From Priapulus caudatus (Eukaryota > Priapulida > Priapulimorpha > Priapulimorphida > Priapulidae): 61,968 nucleotides of DNA. Under the pieces are notes generated by a model that searched no databases, was not told the origin of the DNA, and was given only the letters and a program-made list of their open reading frames with translations. A program made the position numbers and the translations under genes. The stretch is taken from NCBI RefSeq assembly GCF_000485595.1, contig NW_014577527.1, positions 167,227 through 229,194 on the forward strand, given 5' to 3'. Positions 32,600 to 45,299 of this stretch are shown here, one piece after another (positions within the stretch are counted from its first letter, which is position 1; each line of letters opens with the position of its first letter).

Positions 32600-35500
32600 T
32601 GTAGCTTATATGCACGAAAGTTTATATTTACAATGGATGGAGAAAGTATTAGTCGAGATGGAACTGCAGCCCAGAAAGTTAGAACATACGAGAGGATGGA
32701 CTAGACTCAGAGCACCCGAAAGAAACGTGGGTTGTTCACAGGAAATAAATGAGCGAGAATTGTGACGTGAAGAAATTCAAAGCAAGAAATTTGGGCTACA
32801 TATACAGTCGTACAGAAATCGGACGAGGACCTGACAAGTACGTCATTTCGTTGCTGTTTACACATTGCCCGGAAGGAAGAGGACAAATTGAACGTGTAAA
32901 GTAATAATACGGTTTCTATTAGCAGATCATGACGTATGCAAATCAGAACTGATCTAATTAGGATGAGTTCTTAGAAAAAAATGAGGATAATTGTACAACC
33001 AATAAGGGAGAAATAACATAAACGAGTAAAAGAAAATGAAAACAAGATCACCAGTTTTTCACACAGGGATACAGAACCAGAGGGAGGACATCGAATCAGT
33101 ACGTGACTGCCTTCGGCAAAATAGAGATAAGAAGAATACATGAAAGTGATTTGGATTGGCAGATCTCTATTTAAGAAGGCCTCACAATGCGCATCCAAAC
33201 GGCTTGAATATACTCCAGTACTAGCCCTAGCAATACTTTCGTGGCGAATGATAATCACACTGCTTTATGACATAAAACTCTAGTTCCTCCCATTTAAACG
33301 TGCCACGTTGTCTATATAAAAGGGTATTTTTTCGAAAACTACTCAATGATTGTTTGAAATTCTGCCGAAATGTTGTTTGAAGTTTATCCCCAAATCCAAG
33401 CAACCGTCGCAGCGGTGCTAGCGTACACGGTACGGCGCAGCAGAAGATAAAAACAATGTTGACAGGTCTACCAGTTAGTCACCACTGTTCGAGGCTATTT
33501 GTTTGGCAAAACGAGTCGGCGTTTGCGCCAGAATGCCAGTTTTCTCACGCTTTCTTGTGTTTAAGCAAGACGTGCGCACAGTAAAATGGGAGCAACTATA
33601 GGTTTATTTTGGATTTAAGGTAGTGTGATTGTGGCATTACACGGAAGTACTTTGCTAGTCTAGTACTGGGAGAAATTAGCGTTTGATGTCGTGCATTGTA
33701 AGCCTTAAACAGGGACATGCGTATGTAGCATAACCATTTCCAGTTGTGGAAAGGCGTCTTGCTGATTGCGTGATTGCTGATTTTGACAACTTACAAAAGC
33801 AATTGACACGTGTCGTGCATCAGAGATCAGGTAAGACACAAAATCAAAACTATGTTATTGGCAATGAAAACTCGGTCCAAGCAGTGAATTACAAAAGTTG
33901 GTAAGCAACCACAACACCCACGTGGAGCCACTGGAGGTGCTAGACAAGACGGTTTTAATGAAAAAACAAAAACTGGTACCCTGAGAACAGGTTCGAAAAT
34001 TCGAAGTGATGTTTTACAATGCAAGAAAATGTGGTAGGAATCACGGGAACCTAGAAGTTGTCCAGGCTGTTGTCAGGCGTGTTTCAAATGTAAACAAACA
34101 ATCACTTTGAATGCTTGTTGTCAAACGGAAAATGTACATGGCATAGAAACACATGGCAGATGTTTAGATTTTGAAAATGGAGGAAAATCTCTTCATTGGC
34201 TGCAGTGAAGAGAAAATTCTGATTGGATGTTCTTGTCAACATTGAAGTTTCAGAAAAGGGACATTCGTTTCAAAACTAGACAACTGGGATCAGAGGCTAG
34301 ATATATTCTATTGGATATACATTTTGCAGAATGGACACTAGAAACATAGTTGTTTGAGGAACGCAAACAATCAGCACTCATAGGTATCTCAGGCGACAAA
34401 CTGAAGATAGTTGGGAAAGTCGCAACATTGAAGTGTTCGTGGCGCGAATATGACTTGTACCATGATGCAGACACAGGTACCAAGTACACCGTTAGGGTTA
34501 AAAGCATCCAAAAGATCTAGGTTGGGAAAGTTGCTTCATGAAACATTGGAATGTCAAGGATGACACAAACACAAATGTTTTTAGTGAATATCGAGTTGTG
34601 TTCAGTGTGGTGCTAGTTGTCTTACAAGAGCATACCATTTAATTGACATCGACCCAATGTTCAACCCGTAGCGGACGCACCTCTTCGAATCGGCCAGCTC
34701 CTCTCGAGGGAGACTGAAAAGTCGACTTTTACAAGAAGAAAATGGGAGAGTCAATGGAGTCATTTAGAAAGTGTATGAAGCCCAACCGATTGGTGAATTC
34801 AATTGGGGTTCATCGTTGAAAACCCTAAAACTGGCCAGCTGAGAGTGTGTTTGGAATCCACGTAATCTGATCCGTGCATCAGGAGGGGAACATTCAGATA
34901 CCAACCATTGAGACATCATGACTCGTATGGTCGGCAGCAAAAACATATTCAAAAGCTCGATGCTAATCACTGGGTTTTGGAAAATCGAGTTAGACGGTCG
35001 CTGTGCTCAAGTCGCTCGTTAAACACATTCAACACGCCAATCGCGAAGTTTTGAATCTTCGATGCGTTCGGAATAAAATCTGCTCAGAATGTATTCCAGA
35101 AGAGATGTTCGCAACACTTCGCAGACTTGTCTGGTTATCAGAAACCGACATCGACGATATTCTCGTATGGGGGTTTCGTCAACACAGAGAGGCATGACGG
35201 AAAGATGAAAACAGCACTCGACCAGATGCCAGAGAATACAGTTGGACTTGAACAAACGCGAGAATATGTGAAATTCTTTGGTTCCAGAAACCAATTACAT
35301 TGCGGTCACAAACTGACTCCGAAGAGTGGAAACCTGACGAAAGCGAAAAGTCAATGAGGCAATCACACAAATGCTCGCCACCAGAGAGGAAAGAAGGGAT
35401 TTGAAACGATGCTGCTACTTCTACCAGAGTAAGATTGTGGCGTTTCATTGGTCAGCAGAAGCAAGAAATGGCTTCCAAGAAATAAAAGAAAAGATGCTTT

Positions 35501-37440
35501 GACACGTTGACGGGAACCTGTGCGTTACATTCAACGACGTGAACAAGCCCGTCACCATGCAGTGATGCGAATCATCTAAAATCGGGTTGGGTGCGTGTGT
35601 GTTCCAGGGACAATAAGCCAGGTGAGCATTCGCGTCGTGCGTGATCAATGACGGAAACTAAAACACGCTTCTCGATTGAAAAAAAACGGTTGCCGTACTT
35701 TTCAGGTTTTGAAGCGCGTTTCAATCAGTTATATCTTACAGCAAAAAGTTGTAGTCGAGTTCCGATCACCGTCCATTTAGAATTCATTATGAAGAAACCA
35801 CTATCCGCCACCACCACTCGCTTGCGCAGTAGAATGCGTGCGTACGATTACAGACGATATTACGTTCACGCTAGTATACAAACCTGGAAAAAAGAGCTTG
35901 TAGTGCAGATACTAATTGGCTTAGGGGCATATCTCCCAACCTCAAGGAGGACACTGTGAATATCCAGGAAGACAGTTGAAGTTGTTGACAGTGTGCATTC
36001 GGTTAGTTTCTATACCTACCCGTATGCAGATCCCAAGTTGTCGGAAGATTCGCACGGAAAACGAGCGGAAAGACGAGTGCTATGTTGACGGCTCAAAGAC
36101 AACTATCAATGTGTGATGGTTGGCCCTGAAAAACCCATGTTTTGAACGAACGTGGATAGTTTCCATTTGAAATTTCGACATATGGAACTGTAGAAGATGA
36201 ACTTCTGTATATTGATGGGTTCATTCATGAAGATGGGGAAACTATCGTGATTCCACGGAATCAATGGGCACAGAGAAAATGCTTGACCGCATCCATGTAG
36301 CGACACGATGGGCATGCGAAATCGCGGACAGCGGAGCACGAGGACATTATGTATTGGTCCAAATTATTGAACTCGGAAATTGCGGACATGGTTTTCAAGT
36401 GTTTCGACTGTTTTGTTAACCAGAAATTCAATCAAAGGGAAAGCCATGATTTCCTTACAATTTTCCCACCAAACCTTGGGAAATTGGTCGCCACGATTTA
36501 TTCACTTTGACTCGGTGAGAACTTACTTGCTTTATAGTAGATTACTATCGACGAGATATTTCGAGAAGTTTTCGAGCTCAGTGGCACAGCCAAGAGTGCA
36601 CACAGTTATCATGCACACAAAATCTTGATTTTGTAGACATGTATTAGCTGCAAGAGGTGAGGAAGTGATTAACGGACCACAATATTTTTTCACATGAGTT
36701 ACAGAAGACGTTGTCAAAATTGGGGTTTCGTTTACACGTGACGACAAGTCCGATGTATTTTCCCCCAGGCTAATGTTTTAGATCGAAAAAAAAACTGTCA
36801 GCACAGTCAAATCGGTTTGCTGAAGGAAAGCACAAGAAGAGTGGACTAAGAGATCCATATCTTGGTCTCGCATCGAGTATCCGAAACACCCCGTTGGACG
36901 GAATTGGGATCGCGCTGCCCCAATGGTGATGGACGACTGAGACTTTGAGTTCTCACAAATTCTGATGACAAGTTGCCAGCTTCAACCAGGAACAAATTAA
37001 TCCGACAAAAGTTCAGGCACAGCTTAGAAAAAGAGCAACAGGTCCAGAAGGGCCCTATTTTAATTAAAGGTTCTAAATTCTTTTTTCAGCTCTGGAGATG
37101 TGACCACTTTCAGAATTCGAGCAGGGAGATCAATGGGCATCCAGCCACTGTAGGTCGGAGAAAACAAGTATCGCGATGTACGTGCCGCGTTGGAAACTCC
37201 AAGACGGTGGTAACATATCGGCGCAACAGACGTCATCTAATGGTCGACTAACGAGCCGGGCACTTCCGTCATCATATCGAGATGTGTCGCCGTCCACAGG
37301 CAGTGCGCCGGCCACCTGATATTCGTTCGCCGACAAACACGGATGACGCGCGACCGCCAAACTGAATTCTGTTCGAGAAACCAGTTTGATCGAGAAATCC
37401 GAAAAACAATCAGTTCAAAAGACTATGTGGACATGTATGT
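32600..37440 (+). mobile_element. Ty3/gypsy LTR retrotransposon, frame broken throughout
   Basis: Pol order Gag, protease, RT, RNase H, integrase, assembled from pieces in shifting frames. The Gag core is at about 32640-33240. A CCHC knuckle (CKKCGRNH, then C and CFKCK) is at 34020-34100. A protease-region stretch, SGDKLKIVGK, is near 34390. RT begins about 34650, with RVCL and EDIMTRM-like pieces; the active-site box reads DIDDILVWG at 35147-35173. RNase H carries FIMKKPLSATTTRL at about 35785. Integrase carries HDLFT and VDYYRRDI-like pieces at 36490-36560. The Pol end reads TYRRNRRHLMVD (37213-37248). LTRs could not be delimited. Breaks are mostly small indels and the copy adjoins a 25-N gap, so many may be sequence error. 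It probably sits in the long first intron of GRL D. Confidence 0.85.
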
Positions 37441-38272
37441 GTTAGTGGATGTGTGTTAAAACTGTTATTATTCATGAGCAGTTTTAAAGCTGACAGATTC
37501 AGGATATGTACTTAATGCATGTAGATCTGTTAAAATTTTCATAGTTTGGAGCTTGGTGTTAACAAGTAAGTTACTAGAGTTCAAAATAAAGCTGACTCAA
37601 TTCTGTTTTAAAGTCAATTCTCAATGTTGGGGGATATAATGTATAAGTATGAAAACAGTTTTCAGTGGATTATATCAAGGACTGTTAGTTTGAGATTCTT
37701 TATGTAGATGTACAAATTTGTTGGGTGTTGTGAAATACCACGTTGAACAGAGACTTACAGAAAAGCCTTCGTTAAATGCTTTATTTAATATTTTAATTTA
37801 CCAGCAGACTTGAGTATATTTGACATTTCAAGAGACCGAGTTTTTTTGAAATAAGTAATGTACATCATGCTCTTGATTAAAAAGGGAAGTTGTAATGATA
37901 TCGATCTAGTGTTCGAGTATGTCAGGCCTCGTTTGATGATCAACGTATGACGATAAGACCAGATGTACTCGCTCTTCTTGGTGTAACACCACTTTAGATA
38001 CACGGATCTTGCAGTGTTGGTACAAAGTGTTATATTACAGTTCAATAGGGGCCTTACTTGCAGTACTGTATTACGCACGTATATCATGTTCGACTTTACG
38101 AACGACCGCTTCGAAACCGTATACCTGTTCGTAATTCGGGAGTCTCTGCAATCATTATTACTGAGATACCTTTTTACATCTAATAATATAAACTATCATT
38201 GTTATATATCTTTTTTATCTTGGCCTATAAAAGTACTTTATTGGCTTGTTGTTTACGTTGCTCTATGTTCAG
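37441..38272. other. AT-rich stretch after the retrotransposon
   Basis: Probably the 3' LTR or flank followed by GRL D intron. No coding or repeat match recognised. Confidence 0.35.
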
Positions 38273-39992
38273 GCGCACGGCGGCACTGGCGCGAGTCGAA
38301 GTAAAGTGCTGGCATAAAAAACGCACTCGACGCCGCCAACTGTGAGGGAAAGATTGAGGTAGCAAATAGTTGATTAACCGTTTTACATTCTTTTTAAAAA
38401 ATCCGTTATTCGCAACAGTGTAGGTAATATATCAGGCCCGCTAAGCAGGGGGGGTTCGGGAGTGTAGGTTCGAACGAACCCCCCCCCAGCGGAGCCCCTC
38501 CTCCCAAGCAAAAATCTTGAAATTTGCAAAATTTTCACCTCAGGTCGCTTCCATTTTACGTATAATAATTGCAAAATCTCCATCGTGGCGGGAGGAGTTG
38601 AACAGTGGAACAACCCCCCTCCACACCGTCCCCCTCTGCTTCGGTCGCTTGGCTCCCTCGCTGGTCGCTTCGCGCCCGAGCAAGGGTGGCGTGTACAGGT
38701 GTAGAGCGTCCAGGGCAGGTTCCGTGACCCCCCCCCCTTGCTCCGCAGAAAACCGGCATCTGATGGTGGTGTATTTTAAAAAAAATTCGTGGAGGGCCCC
38801 CCCAAGACGCCCCCCTTTCGGATGAGATCCAGAAGAGGAAGGGACTGGAGAAAGTAAGAGAGAAGTCGGTGGCTCGACAGATACTATCGGTACGGCTAGA
38901 CCCCTTTTGGTAAATTGCCTGGACACGCGCCTGCCGGCAAATTGCCAACATTTCAAAAAACGAACGCCCCCCCCCAATAGAAAAGCTGGCTACGCGGTCT
39001 TATATATATATAATACGTATATATATGATATAAGTAATGTATTATATATGTATTGTATGTTGTGTATGTAATGATGTATGTATGTATGTATGCATGTATA
39101 ATATAGACGCATTGGTTTGATATTTGACGCAGTCTGGAATTGGCAGTCACGTTTGACTCTACTTACACACGTTGGTCGCATTGTCAAGCAAATGGAACTA
39201 TATTAAGCCACAGCCAAAATACTATTTAACGCAATAATATGGACATACTGTTATATCGGAGTGACGCGGTTGACGTGAACAACATTGCGGTATGAGTTTT
39301 TGACGCTATTTGTTGATATATAATTTTTATTTTTTTTTTTTTGTAATTTGTCTTTTGCTCCGTCTTTTTCATGAGTTTTGGCAATATTTTCAGATGCACA
39401 AGTTTTGCGACAAGTTGATCGGGACCCAGTATCGTCTCTCGACTAGGGTGACTTAACTTCGTTCATCATTCGAATCGAGGCTTTCTCCTCACGGTAGGTG
39501 ATTGCTTTGTACGTGAAGTCATCGACGGTACAATGTGCACGTGACAATAGATACGTGACAACGTACATGTTTGAGCGGCGATATATAGTATATTAATAAT
39601 ATAATATACATATATATGCGTTCTGGGGAGACGTAGGACGCGTGGTGTAATTTTATGTGTGTGGTTGTGTTGTGTGTGCGCCGTTGTGCGTGCGTTGTTT
39701 GCGTGCGGTGCGTGCGTAGTGGTGTTGTACGCCGTTATTGCCGTGGCGCAGCGTTTGCGTATGTGTGTGTGTGCACACTGTGTAGGCACGACGTTCTTTT
39801 TCCGCGAGGTGCACAGATTTCTTACGATGACATTGTGTTCTTCTGCGTAGGAAGCTGTTACTGAGGCTAAGAAACGTTGGCTCCGGGCGAACTTTATCTT
39901 TCTTCTTGCTTGTACAATTGTCGCCGGACGCGTCGCTCCTCTACTCCCCATCATCCAGCTGCTCTACCAACAGCGAGCATGCCGTGCATTGA
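38273..39992 (+). pseudogene. GRL 3' exons 2-4, probably of unit D
   Basis: Three blocks match the small exons of GRL C. Exon 2, 38273-38358 (GCGCACGGCGGCACTGG ... ATTGAG then GTAGCA). Exon 3, 39394-39493 (ATGCACAAGTTTTGCGAC ... CTTTCTCCTCACG then GTAGGT). A last exon from about 39851 to the stop at 39990, containing TLSFFLLVQL, a TYhhhhhQF-like end. Lengths 86 and 100 nt against 69 and 90 in C mean the frame is broken by extra bases. A repeat with runs of C or G (38430-38990) and AT microsatellites sit in its first intron. They are the next 3' exons downstream of D exon 1 on the same strand, so I assign them to D, with the Ty3/gypsy element in its first intron. Confidence 0.6.
38430..38990. 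repeat. Repeat with runs of C/G at its ends
   Basis: Begins near GCAGGGGGGGTTCGGG and GAACGAACCCCCCCCC and ends near CGAACGCCCCCCCCC, with CCCCCC runs between. The open frames on both strands are low-complexity shadows. Confidence 0.45.
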
Positions 39993-40264
39993 ATGCGGGG
40001 CAAGTAAGCTCAGACAATAATTGAAGCCCGTAAAAACGACACACGACTGTTTTGAGTTTCCGAGGGAGTTTTTCAGAATTTCCGGTATCAATATTATAAA
40101 TAAGGAGAGTGTGAGACGAGACAGGCAACAGGGGCGAATTGCGGCAGTAAGGGGATAGCTCACACAAAATAGCGGCAATCGCTCATTGGGCAGAACAGAT
40201 ATAACACTGTGGATAAGTATTGCAGGCGCATAATTGCAGACAATAGCGAACACTAGCGAGACCA

Positions 40265-40545
40265 ATGCATGACAGCACGACAACACGACAGCATGACATT
40301 ACTACAGCACGGACAGCGACGCAGTTGACAGCACGACCAGCACGACAGCATGACAGCACGACGGGCGCGTGACAGCACGACGCACTTACAGCATGACAAC
40401 GTGAACTAGCACGACAGCACGTACATTCACTACAGCATGGGACAAACGTGAGCACTTCCATGACAGCATGACAGCACGACATCACTTACAGCATTTGACA
40501 GCGTGACAAGCATGACAGCGGTGACAGGTCGTGATAGCATAACAG
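40265..40545. repeat. Irregular GACAGCACGACAGCAT tandem array
   Basis: Repeats of GACAGCACGACAGCATGACA-type units with indels. No gene. Confidence 0.8.
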
Positions 40546-40559
40546 CAGTTTTTATATAA

Positions 40560-41384
40560 CTTCACATAAATGTTTTATACTATAATTATTGTTAATTCGG
40601 GTGGGCACTCCGGCAGCCATGTGTAATGGTATGTTTAAACATTCGGGTTTCCCAGCAGCGGCAAGCATCGTTGGTAGAAAATTATAAAATTTTGAATCTA
40701 GAAAAAGCTGCTTGTCGGGCGGACAATGGCTAACCGATCCAGATTCTTACTTGTTCCTCGTGGAATGGACAAGTACGGGACAACACGGTAGCCCTCTTTT
40801 TGCGAATCTGGGATTCCTGGTATTCAGGAACCTTCTCGAGAAAATGTTCGTTAGGATCGTTGTTTGAAAGTTGCCACGAAAGATGGTGCGTACGTTTTGA
40901 ATGTCTTAAGATTAAAGATGGGAAGCTTTCCCATCGTACATTAGTATAGCAAACAGAAACTATTTTGCAAACAAAGAATTGTAAGCATCTCATCATTTAT
41001 CTTACGCAACCTACAGGTTTGAATAGCAGTCTTTGCGCACCGCTAACTTAATTAACGGCAAGCAAAGAACTACACTGTACTAATCAACACCACATGCACT
41101 GGCATAAATTAAGTTACATGGTAACGCCACTGACAGTTACAGAATGCCATAGAAATTATTACGATTTCAGGCAGCATAAACCTTTTTCAACCAAATTTAG
41201 CTTTTGAAATTTCACTGTTTGACCATTGTGTGGCCTAATAACATCCCAGGCGTGTATAGATTCTTACTAGAACCGGGTCAATTTTTCTACAGTAGGGGAC
41301 CCCTGAAAAAACAAAAGTCCATGTTTTACCCTCCTCTGGTAGGGTCAAAAGGTTAATCCGGGACAATTACTATTTTGCATGTCT
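40560..41384. other. Unassigned sequence
   Basis: No gene, repeat match or motif recognised. Confidence 0.4.
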
Positions 41385-41932
41385 AGCAGAAATGTAACAT
41401 TTCGATGGTTCCTTTCAATTAAAGCCGATAACAAATGCTTAGTCACCGCTGAAACAAAAAACGCTTTTTTTCAATCGTTCCGTGAGGACCATGTCCTCAA
41501 AAAATCGTCTAAAATCTTGACCTGTGTCGGCCATTGACCTTTGACCTGTTTGACCTTCCAATTTCGGCACAAGTGGATGGCTTTCCTACCATGGTGCTAT
41601 ACACGACTATCAGAAGCCTAGGTCGAGCCGTTTAGATTTTGCCCGCAATTTCTGAATTCCCTCCCTATACCTTAAGTTAAGGAGTGTTTCCCCCTTCTTT
41701 ACAACCTTCTGTCACCTTGACCTTTGACCCCCCAACTTCAACCATCGTTTTCGGATTCCCCCCCCCGTCCACAATTGATCGTGACTGTACGTGCGAGCTC
41801 GTTTAGATTTTGTTGCCCAAACTGTTGACGCGACGGACGGACGGCCGGAGGACGGAGCCACGGACGCACGCTCATTGCGATTTCTTAACAAGCTGCATTC
41901 TGATATTGTCAAGGATAAGCTAAAAAGTATAT
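41385..41932 (+). repeat. CGGACGG-tail repeat, near full-length copy
   Basis: Matches copy 1 (160-672) along its length, from GCTTAGTCACCGCTGAAAC through CCAATTTCGGCACAAG and GACCTTTGACC to GACGGACGGACGG and AAGCTAAAAA. Confidence 0.75.
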
Positions 41933-41934
41933 AA

Positions 41935-43640
41935 TTTTAATTTCATTACTTTTTTCACAAACATAGGGCTGCATCTAACGGCAGTCTACACGCTGCAGGA
42001 AGAAAATAAGCGCATAAAAAAATATATTAAAAGTATGAAACAAGAAGGTTTGTTGACTACAAAAAAGATTTGAAATCGATTTAATAATCTGAATTCCCAA
42101 AGGCCAAAAACAAAATACTACAAAACAAAAGCAATGATGCAAAATCACCAAAAGCATAAGATGGAAGAACTCATTATAAAAACGGTGCTTACAGATTGTG
42201 GAAATTAAAAATTGCTGTATACATTGAAATCAAATCTAATTAAGCATTGTCACCACAGACTTAAAAAGAGGCATTAGCCATAACATATTAAATTCAAAAA
42301 TTCGTATACATGGATAAATTTGTAAACCCATACCTGCTACTATCTACAGAACATAAAAAAAATTTGTAGGCAGAGGCTTCTACTCCGCGCAAGTCTGAAA
42401 CTTGAACGTGCGTCGTGTTAAAAATGTGCAGGATATGTAACAGTGCTGCGTGCGTTAATTAGTGTAAAAGTTTGTTTTACTTAGAAATTACCCGCGCGCA
42501 CAATTAATAACAGATATGGTGTCCGCGCATTACACGCGTTAGTCAAGCTAGCTATTATTAGCTTGCCCAAGAGTCGAGCAAGTTGCGTTGTGCGCCTTAG
42601 AACATGTATTGTTTAACATCGCGCGGGCGTAGATTTGGACGTGAACGCGGATATGATGTCAACGATTTAAGCCCTTACCTGTATCCACTCATGAAACATG
42701 TAGGAAAGGCTTGGCCTTGGACCAAAAGTACTTGAACCGGCCGCGGATGTTTATTTAGTATTATACATGTCACACGTTAATTAGTTTGCGCGGGTGAGAT
42801 TGATATTATGTTGTTTGCTATTCATTACTACAATATGATGTTGTATAATGCATCTATGTATATGATCTAGATATGAAGACAATGACAAGTATGATAGCAT
42901 TGTTACTTACATGGCCTGCGTAAACTGCGTATATTTTACATGTGTTGACGTGTAATGCACTATAGTTGTGTTGGAGCATTTATTTCTAATTCAGGCATTG
43001 TTGATTTTGATAGGTGTATTGATGTTCGATTACTCAGTATGATGCGTTATTGCTGGCGTGTGTGTGGGTGGTGATGGGCACAATCGCATTGATCGTGTAG
43101 GTGATATATATATTATTATATTATAATATATACATTTATCTGTGCACATCTGTCGCATATAAATAGCTGTACATTCCTTACTAATGAGTAGATATTGTAG
43201 AGCGTAGTTTGTATGTTATAATTAGCATAGTGTAGGTGGCTCTAGTATCTGCGCCACATGTGTTTATTAGAAAATGTCGGGATTTGAGTGAATATACACA
43301 TAAATATACGTAAAAGTTTTCTATGCTACAACATGGTCCTATGCTACAAGCAGGTGGCCTTCCTGCCCCTTCCTGTTGACTAGCTAGAGAGGATGTAAAG
43401 ATGGTAGATTAAGCCGGAACGGATGTCAGGAAACACCCATAATCTTGGTGTGGCATTTCTCCCAGCCCTGGTAGAATGGTTCTTTTCAACACAGAGATTT
43501 AGAGGGGGATAGAAGACAGCGACCCCTAGTGTAGGAAATACGATGTAAATAGGTGACAGTTTAGGTATATTATGACAAAGTGGTGTCACCTGTCGAGTAA
43601 TAATAAAGCCATTATAGGCACCGTAACTAGTGGTGCCACC
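41935..43640. other. Unassigned AT-rich region
   Basis: AT-rich with TATATATATTATTATATTAT at about 43105. No supported gene. Confidence 0.4.
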
Positions 43641-44860
43641 TAGGATGACGTCACGGGCACGCGTCCTTTATAAGGAGGCGCGCGCTCGGAAGGAGTTAGA
43701 ACTCTTTACTTTTGTGCTGAAGTACGTGTGTTATTGCGAGTCGCGTCAAGACTACGCGACGTGTAATTTTAGTGTGTAGAATCTACCGAGTCTGCGTTTT
43801 CTTTTACCGTGTGTAAGCGCAGATATTTTATGTGCATATATAATAAGGTGCTATATTTTATATGTGCATATAGCATTTATTTTGTGAATAATTAATGAGG
43901 CATTTTTATGTGTGAATCAGCCTCGAGCATAGGTTTAATATATGTGTGAAGTAAAATCCTAGTACGTCAACACCACTTCAACTCTTCAGAGTTTTGTTCT
44001 ATATGTGACGTTCCCTCAAGTAGTTGCTTAACTAGCACGACGGTTCCTGCGGCTACAAGAAATAGAAACACAACGCAAGGCTAACCAATAACAATTATAC
44101 TATACGATCATCCGATCCGAACTCGATTTCAGATATTCTCAGCGCAATGACATCATTGCTAAACGTGAACGTAACAGCTTGTTTTTTAACTGCGAACTAA
44201 GGGCGTGGCCCAATTACCAGCCAGCCCTTCGGTCATGTGACCCTGGTTTGATATCAACTTCGATAAAAAATCTATTCACAGCTTGGCTCAGTTTCCCGCG
44301 CCCATGGCCACAACATTATGGTCAGGAGATACGCGCCCGCACCATACCATATACGCGCCCCCAACCATGACCATATACGCGCGATGGAGAAAACCCAGTT
44401 CGTGCCGCGACACGTAGCCAGTTAGTCTTAGTCAGTCAGTCGTAGCCAGCGAGTCAGTTAGAGACAGTCACGTAGTCAGACGTGGTAGTCACACGTAGTG
44501 AAGTAGAGGAACTTATATGTGCTGTAAAACATTACCTAGTCTGTATGTAGTGATTGTCTGAGTAGAATAAAACCATCTAGTCTGTTACAACAAATACGTG
44601 TTATCTATACGGTGAAGTTATTCGCTACTCGCCTTACGTATCACAAGAGACACAGAGACAAGTCTGACATCTCCTCCAAGCGGAAACGCAAACACGAAAC
44701 GAAACAACGGATTAAGAACAATACACAACGCAAGGTTCCTAACATTACGAGCTATACGATCACGTGCCTACACACAGTCGGGCATCCCCGACGTGTCTCA
44801 GGAGCCGTCTATAACACTGGTACACCCATAACACATGTACAATAGGCAGAAAACTGGTAC
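43641..44860 (+). other. Possible retroelement leader or promoter region
   Basis: GACGTCACGGGCACGCGTCC is followed by TTTATAAGGAGGCGCGCG, a credible TATA-box promoter, and a second segment (44400-44770) repeats AACACAACGCAAGG and ACGATCA-type blocks from 44065-44110. AATAAAA occurs at 44566. This could be the promoter or leader of a retroelement leading to the LINE fragment downstream (inference). Confidence 0.3.
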
Positions 44861-44869
44861 AAAAATTGC

Positions 44870-45290
44870 TCAAGTCAGCATAATCATTCTCATTCCAAGC
44901 TGCTAGTGAAGTGACAATATTAAACAGTTTACAACAAATGAACTCAAAAAAGTCATCTGGTCCTTCAGAAATACCCATGTGAGTATCAATGATGAGTGAA
45001 AATATCATCACACCTCATATCACATACATATGTAACCAAATGATTATGATCATGATGAGTGAATTTCCTGAAATTTGCAAAACTGCTAACGTCACACCCG
45101 TACATAAAAAAGGAGATAGAGATAATCCAGAGAACTACAGACCTATCTCAATAGTTCATTGTTTTTGGTAAGTTACTAGAAAAAGTATTATACACGCAAA
45201 TCTGCGATTACCTAGAAAGGAACTCCCTACTATACAAAAAGCAATTTGGATTTCGGAAAAATCACAGGACCACTGACGCATTAATCCCGA
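44870..45290 (+). pseudogene. Non-LTR retrotransposon reverse transcriptase fragment
   Basis: The frame at 45060-45165 reads FPEICKTANVTPVHKKGD and NPENYRPISIV, the conserved N-terminal RT segment of jockey/CR1-like LINEs. Continuation in shifted frames gives LLYKKQFGFRKNH-like sequence up to about 45285. Before it, KKSSGPSEIP-like sequence matches the usual preceding motif. The fragment stops abruptly at a microsatellite-associated repeat (ACGTTACTCAGTAGAGTGTT). Endonuclease and the catalytic RT core are absent. Confidence 0.75.
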
Positions 45291-45299
45291 CTACGTTAC

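Noticed and set aside
40265-40545. CRISPR-like or regularly spaced repeats
   Set aside because: Units are contiguous and irregular with no spacers, and the sequence is eukaryotic.
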